The notes under the pieces were generated by a model. It saw only the letters and a program-made list of their open reading frames with translations. It made no database searches and had not been told where the DNA came from. Below, in pieces: positions 1 through 9,848 of a stretch of 64,000 nt of DNA. Source of the stretch: Bacteroidales bacterium. Its GTDB lineage: Bacteria > Bacteroidota > Bacteroidia > Bacteroidales > UBA932. The translations under genes and the position numbers were made by a program. The stretch lies in contig JAFWRQ010000017.1 in the NCBI GenBank assembly GCA_017519865.1, positions 31,316 to 95,315 of the forward strand. Reading direction: 5' to 3'. Position 1 is the stretch's first letter. Each line of letters starts with the position of its first letter.

Positions 1-898
1 TGTCGATCATCTCGTTCGGCTTGGACAGTTCCTTCTCCAGGACTATCATCGAGAAGGAGGAGGTGCCGGCCGAAACGTTTCCGGTGCGCGGCCTGACGGC
101 GTTGGTCGCGACCATGCCCGTGCCTGCGTCTCCTTCCGGAGGGCACAGCGGCACGCCGGCCTGGAGGTGACCCGAGACATCGAGGCGCTTCGCGCCCGTC
201 TCGGTCAGCACGCCTGCCGGCGCGCCGGCGGGAAGCACCTTCGGCAGTATGTCGCCGAGTTTCCAGGAGAATCCGTAGGGAGCGACGAGGTTGTCGAATT
301 TATCGATCATGTCCGCCCTGTAGTTCCCGGTCTCGGGATCCACGGGAATCATTCCCGATGCGTCTCCGACGCCCAGCACTTTTTCGCCGGTGAGTTTCCA
401 GTGGATGTAGCCGGCCAGGGTGGTGAAGTAGGCGATCTGCGGGACGTGCTCCTCCTTGTTCAGGATGGCCTGGTAAAGGTGGGAGATGCTCCAGCGAAGC
501 GGGATGTTGTACACGAACAGTTTCGAGAGGGCAGCGGCGGCCTCGCCGGTGTTGGTGTTGCGCCAGGTACGGAAGGGGACCATCAGGTGGCCTTCCTTGT
601 CGAAGGGCATATAACCGTGCATCATTGCGCTGATGCCTATGGCTGCCAGATGTTCGATATCGACGTCATAGCGCTTGCGGACATCGTTGCGAAGGTCCGC
701 GTAGCAGTCCTGCAGGCCGAACCAGATGGTTTCGTTGGAGTAGGTCCAGAGGCCGTCCACGAGCTGGTTCTCCCACTCGTGGCTGCCCTGTGCGATGGGA
801 ACGTGATCCTCGTCCACCAGCACCGCCTTGATGCGGGTGGAACCGAACTCGATGCCGAGGACGGCTTTTCCGGATTCGATGGTTCTTCTTGCGTCCAT
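1..898 (-). CDS. FGGY-family carbohydrate kinase, probable L-ribulokinase (partial, C-terminus off the window)
   Basis: About 299 codons from the start ATG at 898 to the left edge; the C-terminal part is outside the window. Residues about 14-26 read [13 protein letters not shown], the N-terminal phosphate-binding motif of FGGY sugar kinases. The ATG lies 1 bp after the araA stop, so the two genes are translationally close. Position after araD and araA makes phosphorylation of L-ribulose to L-ribulose-5-phosphate the likely reaction. The substrate is inferred from context: FGGY kinases for xylulose or rhamnulose look similar, so I give no gene symbol. Confidence 0.85.
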   Translation of the reverse strand, partial: MDARRTIESGKAVLGIEFGSTRIKAVLVDEDHVPIAQGSHEWENQLVDGLWTYSNETIWFGLQDCYADLRNDVRKRYDVDIEHLAAIGISAMMHGYMPFDKEGHLMVPFRTWRNTNTGEAAAALSKLFVYNIPLRWSISHLYQAILNKEEHVPQIAYFTTLAGYIHWKLTGEKVLGVGDASGMIPVDPETGNYRADMIDKFDNLVAPYGFSWKLGDILPKVLPAGAPAGVLTETGAKRLDVSGHLQAGVPLCPPEGDAGTGMVATNAVRPRTGNVSAGTSSFSMIVLEKELSKPNEMID

Positions 899-899
899 A

Positions 900-2435
900 C
901 TACTTCAGGGCTTTGTTGAGCATGTAGTACACCTCGTTGGTGCGTAGTTCTTTCTTGAAACCCTCGATGGTGGTGTCCTTGCTGATGTGGACGAACTCGA
1001 TGCCGGTCATCTCGGCGAAATCGTCCCAGTACTCGGCGTCGATGTCATAACTGAAGGCGGAGTGGTGCGTGCCGCCGGCGAGGATCCAGGCGCCAGCGCC
1101 GATCTCGAAGGTCGGCTGCGGCACCCAAAGGGCCGAGGCGACCGGGAGGTGCGGCATAGGCTTGGGCTCGATGCACTCCACGTCCTGGGCGATGAGGCGG
1201 AAACGGTTGCCGAGGTCCACGACGGTGGCCTTGATGCCGAAGCCGGTCTTGGAGGTGAACACCAGACGGGCGGTCTGCTGCTTGCGGATGCCGATGCCGA
1301 GGAAGTGGACCTCGAGCTTCGGCTTGCCGGTGGCGATCATAGGACAGATCTCGAGCATATGGCTCTGCAGGCAGGAACTGCGGTCGCCGGCGAAGTTGAG
1401 GGTGTAGTCCTCGAGGAACGAGCAGCCCTTCGGCAGGCCTTGGGACATCACCCACAGGGTGCGGACGAGGCAGGCGGTCTTCCAGTCACCTTCGGCGCCG
1501 AAGCCGTAGCCTTCCTCCATCAAGCGCTGCGAAGCCAGGCCGGGAATCTGGTCGAAGCCGCAGAAGTCAGGAGCATCGACGTCGGCATCGCCGAGGTCGT
1601 CGAAATTGGTGGTGAAGGCCACGGCGCCCTCGTCCTTCAGGACGCGGCGCAGGGCGATCTCCGCCTTGGCGGAGTTGCGGACCTTCTCCCAGTAGACCTC
1701 TTCTCCGGATTCGTCTATCTTGATGGTATAGAGTTTCTTATATTCCTCTACGAGAGCATCGGTCTCGGCATCCGTGACTTTCTTGTAGTACTCCATAAGG
1801 GAGGACACGGGATAGTAGTCCACGTGGTATCCGAGACGCTGCTCAAACTCTACGCGGTCGCCGTCGGTGACTGCGACGTTGTTCATGTTCATACCGAACA
1901 TGAGGCAGCGGACGTTCTTGGCATCGGCCACGCCGGCGGCCACGCGGGCCCATACGGCGATCTTCTTCTGTGCCTCGGCATCCTTCCAGTAACCTACGAC
2001 TACTTTCCTGGGCACGCGCATGCGGGTGCAGATGTGGCCGAACTCGATGTCACCGTGGGCGCTCTGGTTGAGGTTCATGAAGTCCATGTCGATCTTGTCC
2101 CACGGAATCTCGGCGTTGTACTGGGTGTGGAAGTGAAGGAGAGGCTTCTCCAGGGCCTGGAGACCCTTGATCCACATCTTGGCAGGGGAGAAGGTGTGCA
2201 TCCAGGTGATGATGCCTGCGCACTTAGGGTCGTTGTTAGCGGCCTTCATGACGGCCTCGACTTCCTTGCTGCTGTTTGCAGTGCCTTTATAGACGATCTT
2301 TACAGGGATATTTCCGGAGGCGTTGAGGCCTTCTACCATTTCTTTGGAGTGTCCGTCGACTGCGACCACGGCGTCTCCGCCGTAGAGGAGCTGTGCACCG
2401 GTCACCCACCATAATTCGATGTTTTCGTATGCCAT
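900..2435 (-). CDS. araA: L-arabinose isomerase
   Basis: 511 aa, the normal length for AraA. It interconverts L-arabinose and L-ribulose in the cytoplasm. The metal and catalytic residues of the family are in place: Glu315 (GAEGDW), Glu342 (SFLEDY), His359 (SHMLEICP) and the His pair at 457-458 (GGTHHSAF). It is the fifth gene of the leftward arabinose operon, 27 bp after araD and 1 bp before the kinase. The long plus-strand open frame over this gene is an antisense shadow caused by high GC. Confidence 0.97.
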   Translation of the reverse strand: MAYENIELWWVTGAQLLYGGDAVVAVDGHSKEMVEGLNASGNIPVKIVYKGTANSSKEVEAVMKAANNDPKCAGIITWMHTFSPAKMWIKGLQALEKPLLHFHTQYNAEIPWDKIDMDFMNLNQSAHGDIEFGHICTRMRVPRKVVVGYWKDAEAQKKIAVWARVAAGVADAKNVRCLMFGMNMNNVAVTDGDRVEFEQRLGYHVDYYPVSSLMEYYKKVTDAETDALVEEYKKLYTIKIDESGEEVYWEKVRNSAKAEIALRRVLKDEGAVAFTTNFDDLGDADVDAPDFCGFDQIPGLASQRLMEEGYGFGAEGDWKTACLVRTLWVMSQGLPKGCSFLEDYTLNFAGDRSSCLQSHMLEICPMIATGKPKLEVHFLGIGIRKQQTARLVFTSKTGFGIKATVVDLGNRFRLIAQDVECIEPKPMPHLPVASALWVPQPTFEIGAGAWILAGGTHHSAFSYDIDAEYWDDFAEMTGIEFVHISKDTTIEGFKKELRTNEVYYMLNKALK

Positions 2436-2462
2436 AATGGTATGTGTTTTAATGTTATTGGG

Positions 2463-3197
2463 TTATTTCTTTTTCTGGCCGTAGTAGGCATTGGGGCCAT
2501 GCTTGCGGCTGTAGTGCTTCTCGATGAGGAGCTTGTTCATCTTGGGTGAGAAGTCCGGCAGGAACATTCCCTTCAACTGGGCTGCGATGTTTATGTCGAC
2601 GGCGAAATAGGCCATCTTCGCAACCTGCTCGAGCACGACGGCATTATGTACGGCGTTGTCCGCATCCGTGCCCCAGGTGAAGGGGCCGTGGTTGCGCACC
2701 AGCACGGCCGGTGTGTCGTCGGGATTGATGCCCTTCCGGAAGAACCGCTCGACTATGACGTTGCCGGTCTCCTTCTCGTATTCGCCGAACACCTCGCCTT
2801 TCTTCATGTTGCGGGTGCAGGGAATGTCATCGTGGAAATAGTCCGCGTGCGTAGTGCCTATGTTCGGGATGTCGTGACCCGCCTGGGACCAGGCTGTCGC
2901 ATAGGTGGAGTGGGTATGGACTACGCCTCCGATGTTTTGGAAAGCCTTGTAAAGGACAAGGTGTGTAGGAGTGTCCGAAGAAGGACGGAGGTCGCCCTCG
3001 ACGACTTTGCCGTCAAGGTCGACCACCACCATGTCTTCGGGTTTCATATTGTCATAGCTTACGCCTGAGGGCTTGATGACCACCAGCCCGCTGGCGCGGT
3101 CGATGGCGGAGACGTTTCCCCATGTGAAGATTACCAGACCATGCTTGACAAGGTCAAGGTTGGCCTGGCAGACTTTCTTTTTCAGTTCTTCGAGCAT
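2463..3197 (-). CDS. araD: L-ribulose-5-phosphate 4-epimerase
   Basis: 244 aa, class II aldolase fold, slightly longer than E. coli AraD. It converts L-ribulose-5-phosphate to D-xylulose-5-phosphate, the entry to the pentose phosphate pathway. Zinc ligands are visible as His94 and His96 ([13 protein letters not shown]) and His170 (RNHGPFTWG). The N-terminal WGNVSA stretch and the KPSG motif belong to the phosphate-binding region. It lies 3 bp downstream of the symporter and 27 bp upstream of araA. The family also contains fuculose- and rhamnulose-phosphate aldolases, but the araA neighbour and the epimerase-type [10 protein letters not shown] motif favour AraD. Confidence 0.95.
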   Translation of the reverse strand: MLEELKKKVCQANLDLVKHGLVIFTWGNVSAIDRASGLVVIKPSGVSYDNMKPEDMVVVDLDGKVVEGDLRPSSDTPTHLVLYKAFQNIGGVVHTHSTYATAWSQAGHDIPNIGTTHADYFHDDIPCTRNMKKGEVFGEYEKETGNVIVERFFRKGINPDDTPAVLVRNHGPFTWGTDADNAVHNAVVLEQVAKMAYFAVDINIAAQLKGMFLPDFSPKMNKLLIEKHYSRKHGPNAYYGQKKK

Positions 3198-3200
3198 ATC

Positions 3201-4922
3201 CTACCAGAAGTAAATGTAGAACGCCACGGTGAAGGCGAGGATTATGCAGGTATGGATGATATCCCAGGTACCCCAGGAGGCACGCGTTTCGGCCTTCTGC
3301 TCAGGCGTGGCAGTGCCGAAGCACAGGCCGCGGATCTGCTCCTCCTTCGGCTTCGGGGTCAGCAGGGTGACGACGATGGCGAGGGCGATGCAGAAGAGGA
3401 ACATCCAGACGCAGAATGCGTACACGTTCAGCTCGTTGAAGATGAAGGTGAACACGTTGTGGGCCTCGGGATTGATGATCATGGTGATGAGGCGGGTGAA
3501 GCCGAGCACCAGACCGACGATGAGGGTCCACATACCGGCCTTGGGCGAGGTCTTCTTCCAGGAAATACCCAGGAGGAACACCGCGGCGATGGCCGGAGCG
3601 AGAAGGCTCTGTACACTCTGGATGTAGTTGTAAAGGCTCTTGCCCATCCTCTGGATGACGAAGATCCACAGGACGCCGAGCACGACGACCACGACGGTGG
3701 CGATACGGCCGATGCGGACGAGCCTCTTCTCTTCGGTCTCAGGGTGCTTGCGCTTGTAGATGTCGATCGTGTAGAGCATTGCCGAGGAGTTGTAGAGCGA
3801 AGCCAGGGAACTCATCAGGGCTGCAAGGATACCGCAGATGACGACTCCCTTGAGGCCGACAGGCAGGAGCGTGTTGACCAGCATAGGGAATGCGATGTCT
3901 GGGTTGGAGACGGTACCGTTGGCCTGGAGACCGAGAGCGGTGGCCAGCTGCTGTCCGATGGCGGAATCAGGAGTCCTGGTAAGAGCATAGGCGATCATTC
4001 CGGGGATGAGGAACAGGAAGACGGGGAGGAGCTTGAGGTATGCTCCGAAGATCGTACCGCGGCGGGACTCCTTCTGGTTCTTGCCGGAAAGGACGCGCTG
4101 GACGATGAACTGGTCGGTACACCAGTACCAGAAACCGATGATGGCGGAGCCGAAGAGGGCGCCGTACCAAGGGAATTCAGAATCCTTTCCGCTGCGCATC
4201 AGGTCGGTCATCGTATCTCCGTACTGGTTGACAGGCTGGGAGTTGCAGATGTCCATCATGGTATTCCATCCGCCGAGTTCCCTGAGGCCTAGCCAAAGAA
4301 TGACAAGCGAACCGATCAGCAGGATCGGGGTCTGGAGGACCGAAGTCTTGAGCACGGACTCCATACCGCCGATGACGGTGTAGATGGCGGTTATGATTAC
4401 GAGCGCCAGGGCGGCGACCCAGAAGTTGATGCCCAGGAGTGTGTTCAGCGCAAGGCCGCCGGCAAGGACGGTCACGGACACCTTGGTAAGGACGTAGCTG
4501 GCGAGGGACAGCCAGGTGAGGATGCCGCGGCTCTCCTTGTTGTAGCGCTTCTCGAGGAACTCGGGCATGGTATATACCATGCTGCGCTCATAGAAGGGAA
4601 CGAAGACCCATCCGAGGATGAGGATCATCCAGCCCTGGATCTCCCAGTGGGCCTGGGCCATGCCGGCGGAAGCGCCGGTGCCGGCCAGGCCGATGAGGTG
4701 CTCCGAGCCGATGTTGGATGCGAAAATGGATGCGCCGATGGCAATCCAGGTGGCCGAGCGACCGCTCAGGAAGTAGTCTCCGGAGGTCTCTTTCTTCTTG
4801 CGGGAGACGTCATAGCAGATCCAGACCATCGCAAGGAAGAAGATGGCGATGACGATCCAGTCCCAGGAGGCAAGAGAGATGCGGTTCAGGTCCGCAGCCT
4901 GTAAAGGAATGAAATTGAACAT
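3201..4922 (-). CDS. sodium:solute symporter (SSS/SGLT family), probable arabinose importer
   Basis: 573 aa inner-membrane protein with many hydrophobic segments, in the 13-14 helix range usual for SGLT-like transporters. The segment around residues 70-90 (SNIGSEHLIGLAGTGAS) closely matches the conserved sodium/sugar-site helix of SGLT proteins. The next stretch, with MPEFLEKRYN, is also typical. It sits between the aldose epimerase and araD in one operon, so Na+-coupled uptake of arabinose released by the GH51 enzyme is the likely role. Substrate specificity is inferred from context only. Confidence 0.9.
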   Translation of the reverse strand: MFNFIPLQAADLNRISLASWDWIVIAIFFLAMVWICYDVSRKKKETSGDYFLSGRSATWIAIGASIFASNIGSEHLIGLAGTGASAGMAQAHWEIQGWMILILGWVFVPFYERSMVYTMPEFLEKRYNKESRGILTWLSLASYVLTKVSVTVLAGGLALNTLLGINFWVAALALVIITAIYTVIGGMESVLKTSVLQTPILLIGSLVILWLGLRELGGWNTMMDICNSQPVNQYGDTMTDLMRSGKDSEFPWYGALFGSAIIGFWYWCTDQFIVQRVLSGKNQKESRRGTIFGAYLKLLPVFLFLIPGMIAYALTRTPDSAIGQQLATALGLQANGTVSNPDIAFPMLVNTLLPVGLKGVVICGILAALMSSLASLYNSSAMLYTIDIYKRKHPETEEKRLVRIGRIATVVVVVLGVLWIFVIQRMGKSLYNYIQSVQSLLAPAIAAVFLLGISWKKTSPKAGMWTLIVGLVLGFTRLITMIINPEAHNVFTFIFNELNVYAFCVWMFLFCIALAIVVTLLTPKPKEEQIRGLCFGTATPEQKAETRASWGTWDIIHTCIILAFTVAFYIYFW

Positions 4923-4934
4923 TTCTATTAGGTT

Positions 4935-6080
4935 TTAGTTATTGACGGAGAATGCGAAGACGCAGTGGCTGGTGTATTTCTCGCCCGGACGGAGCACGAC
5001 GGACGGCCAGTCCGCGTGATGGGGAGAGTCGGGATAGTGCTGGCTCTCGAGGCAGATGCCTGCGCGCTGGTTGTAGACGATGCCGTGCTTGCCGGTGACG
5101 GTGCCGTCAAGGAAGTTGCCGGAATAGACCTGGATGCCGGGCTCGTCGGTGTAGACCTCGAGGCAGATGCCGGTCTTGGGGCTGGTGAGGATGACGGCTG
5201 GGTCGGTGATGTCTCCCATCGTGTCGAGAATCCAGTTGTGGTCGTAGCCATTACCAAGGGCGATTTGCTCGAAGTCGCGCTTGTCGATGTCATTACCGAT
5301 GCGCTTGGCGGTGGTGAAGTCCATAGGTGTGTCGAGCAGGGAAACGATCTCGCCGGTGGGGATGAGGCCGGGGCCGACTGCGGTCGTCGTGCTGGATTTG
5401 ATGTACATTATGTCGTCAAGGACGTTGCCGGACGGGTCGCCGTCAAGATTGAAGTAGGAGTGGTTGGTCATGTTGATGACCGTAGGCTTGTCGGTGGTGG
5501 CCTCATACCAGATGTCGACAGCGTTCTGGTCGGTGAGGGTGTAGGTCACATAGGCCTTTACATGGCCGGGGAAGCCGTTGTCGCCGTCGGGGGAGTCGCG
5601 AAGGATCTTGATGTGGTTCGCGTCTGCCTCTACGACTTCATAGACCTGGTACTGCCAGCCGGTGGGGCCTCCGTGGAGGGTATTGGCACCGTCGTTCTTG
5701 GGGAGGACGAAAGTCTGCCCGTCAAGCTCGAAACTGCCGTCCGCGATGCGGTTGGCATAGCGGCCTATGGCTGCTCCGAAATCGCTGGAGTTGTTCTCCG
5801 GGAAGTAATCGGTGACCTTGTCGAAGCCGAGGACCACGTCCCTGAAGGCTCCGTCCTTGTCGGGAACCATTATGGAGACGATGCGCCCTCCGAAGTTGGT
5901 GATGCATACTTCCATGCCGTTGGCGTTGGTGAGAGTATAGAGGGCGGTAGGACTGCCGTTGTACTCCGATACGAAATTCTGAGGGTCGAGACCGGACTTG
6001 GTCAGGGTACTCTCTTTTTGGGCACAGCCGACGGCGAGGAGCGCCATAGTGGCTGCGAGTACTGAATATATGTGCTTCAT
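4935..6080 (-). CDS. galM: aldose 1-epimerase (mutarotase), lipoprotein
   Basis: 381 aa. It interconverts alpha and beta anomers of free aldoses. The N-terminus is a lipoprotein signal with lipobox LAVGC (Cys19), so the enzyme is probably anchored in the envelope rather than cytoplasmic like E. coli GalM. The catalytic His is in NMTNHSYFNLDG and the catalytic Glu near the C-terminus is in GICLESQHYPDSP. Lying between a secreted arabinofuranosidase and a symporter, it probably equilibrates arabinose anomers before uptake. It is 12 bp from the GH51 gene and 12 bp from the symporter. Confidence 0.93.
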   Translation of the reverse strand: MKHIYSVLAATMALLAVGCAQKESTLTKSGLDPQNFVSEYNGSPTALYTLTNANGMEVCITNFGGRIVSIMVPDKDGAFRDVVLGFDKVTDYFPENNSSDFGAAIGRYANRIADGSFELDGQTFVLPKNDGANTLHGGPTGWQYQVYEVVEADANHIKILRDSPDGDNGFPGHVKAYVTYTLTDQNAVDIWYEATTDKPTVINMTNHSYFNLDGDPSGNVLDDIMYIKSSTTTAVGPGLIPTGEIVSLLDTPMDFTTAKRIGNDIDKRDFEQIALGNGYDHNWILDTMGDITDPAVILTSPKTGICLEVYTDEPGIQVYSGNFLDGTVTGKHGIVYNQRAGICLESQHYPDSPHHADWPSVVLRPGEKYTSHCVFAFSVNN

Positions 6081-6092
6081 ATAGTTGATGGT

Positions 6093-7646
6093 TTATTTGA
6101 TCGCAATCGCTATGATGGACATTGCGGGGGCCTTGATCTCGATGCCCTCGTCCGTGACCTTGAAGTCCTTGAAAGACTCAGGAGCGACCTTGGCCTTCTT
6201 GCCGAAGTCGTTGTAGTCGTTGATCTTGTCAGCGGTGAGTATGCGTGCAGAGACGTCGCCCTTCTTCACCTTGCCGAGGTTGTCCCAGGTAAGCAGCAGG
6301 GTCTGGCCGTTCTTTAGGTCGGGATTGGTGATGTCGACGTTGACGACACCGTCCTTGCGGGAAGCGGTCACGCTGAGAGAGGGGACGGGCCCCTTGTCAC
6401 TGGTGGCGATCTGGGTGGTCGCATACTCTACGGGCAGGAACTCGGCTCCCTGGTGTACCTTGTACATCTCGAACACGTGATAGGTGGGGGTGAGGACCAT
6501 CTGGTCGCCCTTGGTGAGGATCATCGACTGGAGGACGTTGACTACCTGGGCGATGTTGGCCATCTTGATGCGGCGGGTGTACTTGTGGAAGATGTCCAGG
6601 GAAACGGAAGCGACGATGGCGTCACGCATGGTATTCTGCTGGAAGAGGTGGCCGGGATCGGTACCGGGTTCGACATCCCACCAGGTCCCCCACTCGTCCA
6701 CGAGGAGGTCGACGCGGCTCTGCGGATCGTACTTGTCCATGATCTCGATGTGCTTCTGTATGCACGGTTCGATGGCGACGGCACGGCCGAGGGCACGGTA
6801 ATACTCCTGGTCGGTGAAGTTGGTGGCGGAACCCTTGCTGCCGCTCCATGTCATGGCGGTGTAGTAGTGTACGGCTATGGCGTCCATCTGGGTGCCGATG
6901 TTCTTCATGCAGACCTCGGTCCAGTTGTAGTCGGTGTCGGAGGCTCCGCTGGCGATCTTGTAGAGGCGGTTGCCATTGTAGTCGCGGGTGTAGGTGGTGT
7001 AACGGCGGAAGAGGTTGGAGTAATACTCGGGCGTCATGTTGCCGCCGCAGCCCCACGCTTCGTTGCCGATGCCGAGGAACTTGACCTTCCAGGGCTCTTC
7101 GCGACCGTTGGCGCGGCGCATCTCAGCCACCGTGCTGTGGCTGGAGGAGGTCATGTACTCTACCCACTTCGCCAGTTCCTCGGGAGTGCCGCTGCCGACG
7201 TTGCCGCTGATGTAGGGCTCGCAGCCGAGCATCTCGCAGAGGTTCAGGAACTCGTGCGTACCGAAGCTGTTGTCCTCGAGCGTTCCGCCCCAGTTGTTGT
7301 TGCTGATCTTGGCGCGGTCCTTGACCGGTCCGATGCCGTCCATCCAGTGGTAGTCGTCGGCGAAGCAGCCGCCCGGCCAGCGCATGACCGGCACCTGGAG
7401 CTCCTTCAACGCGTTGAATACGTCGAGACGGTAGCCGTCCTTGTTGGGGATGGGGGAGTCCTTTCCGACCCAGAGACCGCCGTAGATGCAGCTCCCGAGA
7501 TGCTCGGAGAACTGGCCGTAGATCTCCTTGGGAATGATCTGGCCGTTGGCCTCGCTGTCCTTGATGCGGATGGTCGTCTGCGCCTGGAGGCCTGGGCAGA
7601 ACGTGAGGGCAAGAGCCAGGGTGATGAGATAATAATGGCTTTTCAT
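6093..7646 (-). CDS. alpha-L-arabinofuranosidase, GH51, secreted
   Basis: 517 aa from the ATG at 7646. The open frame extends further upstream, but this start begins a clear signal peptide (about residues 1-22, ending LQAQ) and lies downstream of a good promoter box. GH51 enzymes release terminal L-arabinofuranose from arabinan and arabinoxylan with retention. The acid/base is Glu196 (GIGNEAWG) and the nucleophile Glu318 ([10 protein letters not shown]). The [14 protein letters not shown] block near residue 88 is also typical of the family. It is the first gene of the arabinose operon, so polymer breakdown, transport and catabolism are co-expressed. Confidence 0.95.
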   Translation of the reverse strand: MKSHYYLITLALALTFCPGLQAQTTIRIKDSEANGQIIPKEIYGQFSEHLGSCIYGGLWVGKDSPIPNKDGYRLDVFNALKELQVPVMRWPGGCFADDYHWMDGIGPVKDRAKISNNNWGGTLEDNSFGTHEFLNLCEMLGCEPYISGNVGSGTPEELAKWVEYMTSSSHSTVAEMRRANGREEPWKVKFLGIGNEAWGCGGNMTPEYYSNLFRRYTTYTRDYNGNRLYKIASGASDTDYNWTEVCMKNIGTQMDAIAVHYYTAMTWSGSKGSATNFTDQEYYRALGRAVAIEPCIQKHIEIMDKYDPQSRVDLLVDEWGTWWDVEPGTDPGHLFQQNTMRDAIVASVSLDIFHKYTRRIKMANIAQVVNVLQSMILTKGDQMVLTPTYHVFEMYKVHQGAEFLPVEYATTQIATSDKGPVPSLSVTASRKDGVVNVDITNPDLKNGQTLLLTWDNLGKVKKGDVSARILTADKINDYNDFGKKAKVAPESFKDFKVTDEGIEIKAPAMSIIAIAIK

Positions 7647-7683
7647 ATCTGTGGTTTTAGTTTTTTGCGTAATGGTTGCCTTA

Positions 7684-7691
7684 CAAAGATA
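7684..7691 (-). promoter_or_regulatory. promoter -7 box of the arabinose operon
   Basis: On the minus strand this reads TATCTTTG, matching the Bacteroidota -7 consensus TAnnTTTG, 38 bp upstream of the GH51 start codon. I find no clear -33 TTG at the usual distance. That position is occupied by the palindrome at 7705-7721, which suggests a regulated promoter. Confidence 0.65.
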
Positions 7692-7704
7692 TAATAAAAT
7701 CCAT

Positions 7705-7721
7705 TTTCTCCATAGGAGAAA
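7705..7721. promoter_or_regulatory. 17-bp perfect palindrome, candidate operator of the arabinose operon
   Basis: The sequence TTTCTCC-ATA-GGAGAAA has perfect 7-bp arms around a 3-bp centre. It ends 13 bp upstream of the -7 box on the operon strand, so its centre falls about where a -33 element would be. A dimeric regulator bound here would touch RNA polymerase or sigma. No regulator gene is in view, so which protein binds is unknown. Confidence 0.45.
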
Positions 7722-7813
7722 GGAGCGCATGTCCTGATAGTGCACGATTGTGAACCAAAAATGAAAGAAAATGCACCTCGGGGCGGGGCGCATGGCGAGT
7801 TGTTACAAACTTT

Positions 7814-8752
7814 TTAAAAGTGGCGGAAGCCTGTGAAGTCCTTGTCAGTGCCTTCCCAGCGAAGGCCGGGGGAGGCGAGGATTTCCCCGATGACCGTGTG
7901 AGGGACAGGGACCTTGGTGCCCGGACGGCAGGTGAAAAGGAGTTCGTAATCCTCGCCGCCCCCGGCGGCGAGCCCGACGGGGTCCCAGCCGCGGCGCGCG
8001 CAGACTGTCCGGAGCTCCGCTGAAAGCGGCAGGCTCCGGACGTCGACGCGCGCGCCTGCGCCCGATTCTTCCAATATGTGCCTGAGGTCGGAGCCTATGC
8101 CGTCGGAAATGTCCATCATGGCGTTGATGCCCGGCGTAGCCGCCAGGCTCATGCCTTCTTCGACCTTCGGAACCGGCCTGTAATGCCTTTCACGAAGGAC
8201 TCCTTCCTCTCCGTTCTTTTCCAGGTTATCCAAAACGACTTTCAGCCCCCCTGCCGAGTCTCCCAGAGTACCGGTTACACAGATAAGGTCGCCTGGCTGC
8301 GCCGCCGAGCGCTTGCGCGACTGTCCGGCCGCGCAAGTCCCCAGGACCGTTACGTTTATGCAAAGGCGGTCGGGCGAGGCTGTCGTATCTCCGCCCAGAA
8401 GCGGGCAGGAGAATCTGTCGGATAGAGCCTTGTATCCTTCGAAGAACCTTTCCAGATAACTGTCACTCAGGCCCTTCGGCAGTGCGATGCTCAAGAAGGT
8501 ACCGACGGGCTTCCCGCCCATTCCTGCAATGTCGCTGAGGTTCACTGCTGCGGATTTCCAGCCAAGGCTGTAAGGGTCGATGTCATCCAGCAGGAAGTGG
8601 ACCCCCTCCACGAGCATATCGGTCGTGACGAGCGTCTCAAGTCCGTCATGCTGCGGCAATACCGCGCAGTCGTCCCCGATGCCCAGCACTCCGTCCGGCA
8701 CCTTGACCTGCTTCCTGATCCAGTCGATCAGTCCGAATTCTCCTTTTTCCAT
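7814..8752 (-). CDS. thiL: thiamine-monophosphate kinase
   Basis: 312 aa from the ATG at 8752. The longer open frame upstream runs through the promoter region of the divergent gene and lacks family similarity. ThiL phosphorylates thiamine monophosphate to the active cofactor. The N-terminal GIGDDCAVLP block (about residue 27) carries the Mg/ATP aspartates of the AIR-synthase-like fold. SLGWKSAAVNLSDIAGMGG, LLGGDTTAS and MDISDGIGSDL are further ThiL motifs. No other thiamine genes are adjacent. It starts about 60 bp from the divergent hypothetical gene. Confidence 0.94.
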   Translation of the reverse strand: MEKGEFGLIDWIRKQVKVPDGVLGIGDDCAVLPQHDGLETLVTTDMLVEGVHFLLDDIDPYSLGWKSAAVNLSDIAGMGGKPVGTFLSIALPKGLSDSYLERFFEGYKALSDRFSCPLLGGDTTASPDRLCINVTVLGTCAAGQSRKRSAAQPGDLICVTGTLGDSAGGLKVVLDNLEKNGEEGVLRERHYRPVPKVEEGMSLAATPGINAMMDISDGIGSDLRHILEESGAGARVDVRSLPLSAELRTVCARRGWDPVGLAAGGGEDYELLFTCRPGTKVPVPHTVIGEILASPGLRWEGTDKDFTGFRHF

Positions 8753-8785
8753 TGAATGCAAAAATACAAAAATCCAGGGAATTGC

Positions 8786-8793
8786 TAACTTTG
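8786..8793 (+). promoter_or_regulatory. promoter -7 box for the 8817 gene
   Basis: TAACTTTG matches TAnnTTTG and lies 23 bp upstream of the ATG at 8817. No convincing -33 TTG. On the other strand TATTTTTG at 8759-8766 could serve thiL but would leave almost no leader. Confidence 0.5.
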
Positions 8794-8816
8794 CATAACA
8801 CTTAATCCAATCTGAA

Positions 8817-9368
8817 ATGGAAGACGGAAGGACAGCGACATACGACAGATTCGAGGCCAGCCTCCGCAGGGAGCTCATAAAGCTCTGTACCGAGTTCGAG
8901 ATGATGAACGGGCAGCTCCTGCGTTCTGACGACATCGACGCCAAGTGGGACGAGTTCGCCCGCGACTATATGATAGATGCCGTCCACGAGTTCAACGAGT
9001 ATCCCGAAGTGGCGCTTGCATGGGCGGCATATCTCGGCATGGGGATAACCCGGCACTGGGACGGGAACTGGCGCATGCATGCTTCCGATACATACGTATC
9101 CTACTATGGCAGAAGGGGATTCGACGACATGGACGACCATATCATGCGCGATGTCCTTGGATATGCCCTCGATTCGAAGGAAGCGTCGGAAATAAGTTCG
9201 ATGCTCAGCCGCTGTGCCCAGCTTGTCCTGACCCTCATCCGCAGGGAAGGCTTCGAGTCCCAGAGCGTCGAGGCCTACTACGTCCTCATCCGCAGCACGA
9301 AGGTCATGTTCCAGATCGGCCAATCCCTGGAACTCTACAGGCTCGGCTATTCCTTCCAGCCTCTATAA
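8817..9368 (+). CDS. conserved hypothetical protein, soluble, probably helical
   Basis: 183 aa, no signal peptide or membrane segment. I do not recognise a functional domain. The sequence is rich in acidic and aromatic residues (for example ALAWAAYLGMGITRHWD near residue 67 and RRGFDDMDDHIMRDVLGYALDS near 100). It looks alpha-helical and reads as a coherent globular protein rather than a spurious frame. It has its own promoter box and is divergent from thiL. It ends 21 bp from the convergent YkvA-type gene. Function unknown. Confidence 0.8.
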   Translation: MEDGRTATYDRFEASLRRELIKLCTEFEMMNGQLLRSDDIDAKWDEFARDYMIDAVHEFNEYPEVALAWAAYLGMGITRHWDGNWRMHASDTYVSYYGRRGFDDMDDHIMRDVLGYALDSKEASEISSMLSRCAQLVLTLIRREGFESQSVEAYYVLIRSTKVMFQIGQSLELYRLGYSFQPL

Positions 9369-9389
9369 GGTGTTGTAAATATATGATGG

Positions 9390-9809
9390 TCAGCCCTGGA
9401 CGTCGACATTACCATCGTCGTTTCCCGGGTTTTTTCCGATGATGATCTCGGCTTCATCATAGTTGCCGAACCAGTCGTGGAGCTTGCGTTTCGCCTGCGC
9501 CTCGATCTCTGGCGTGACATTCTTTGCGACGGCATAGAATGCCCATAGCAGGGCTGCGAGGTCATCCGTGTATCCCGCTATCGGTATAAAGTCCGGAATG
9601 AGGTCTATCGGAAGGATGAAGTATCCCAGCGCACCCCAGATCTTGCCTTTGTCGGACATCTTTACTCCGGGGCTCTTGAGGACATAGTAAAGGAGCAGGG
9701 CCAGATATATGACCTTGATGCCTGCCTTCTTGGCTGCCCGGGTGAACTTTGCCAGCAGATCCTGCTCGTTGTAGCGGTTCGAGTATTTTTCGATGTTTTT
9801 CGGTGTCAT
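9390..9809 (-). CDS. YkvA/DUF1232-family small membrane protein
   Basis: 139 aa from the ATG at 9809. The open frame continues upstream into the divergent phosphatase gene, which is not credible as coding. The centre carries the DUF1232 signature (YFILPIDLIPDFIPIAGYTDD, about residues 73-93), preceded by a hydrophobic segment VIYLALLLYYVL. The acidic C-terminal tail ends GNDDGNVDVQG. The family is widespread and its biochemical role is not established. The gene is divergent from the histidine phosphatase and convergent with the preceding hypothetical. Confidence 0.85.
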   Translation of the reverse strand: MTPKNIEKYSNRYNEQDLLAKFTRAAKKAGIKVIYLALLLYYVLKSPGVKMSDKGKIWGALGYFILPIDLIPDFIPIAGYTDDLAALLWAFYAVAKNVTPEIEAQAKRKLHDWFGNYDEAEIIIGKNPGNDDGNVDVQG

Positions 9810-9848
9810 CTTGTCAGTCGTATGGTATGTGCAGAGCGACTGCATAAA

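Noticed and set aside
987-2414. 475-residue plus-strand open frame
   Set aside because: Antisense shadow of araA.
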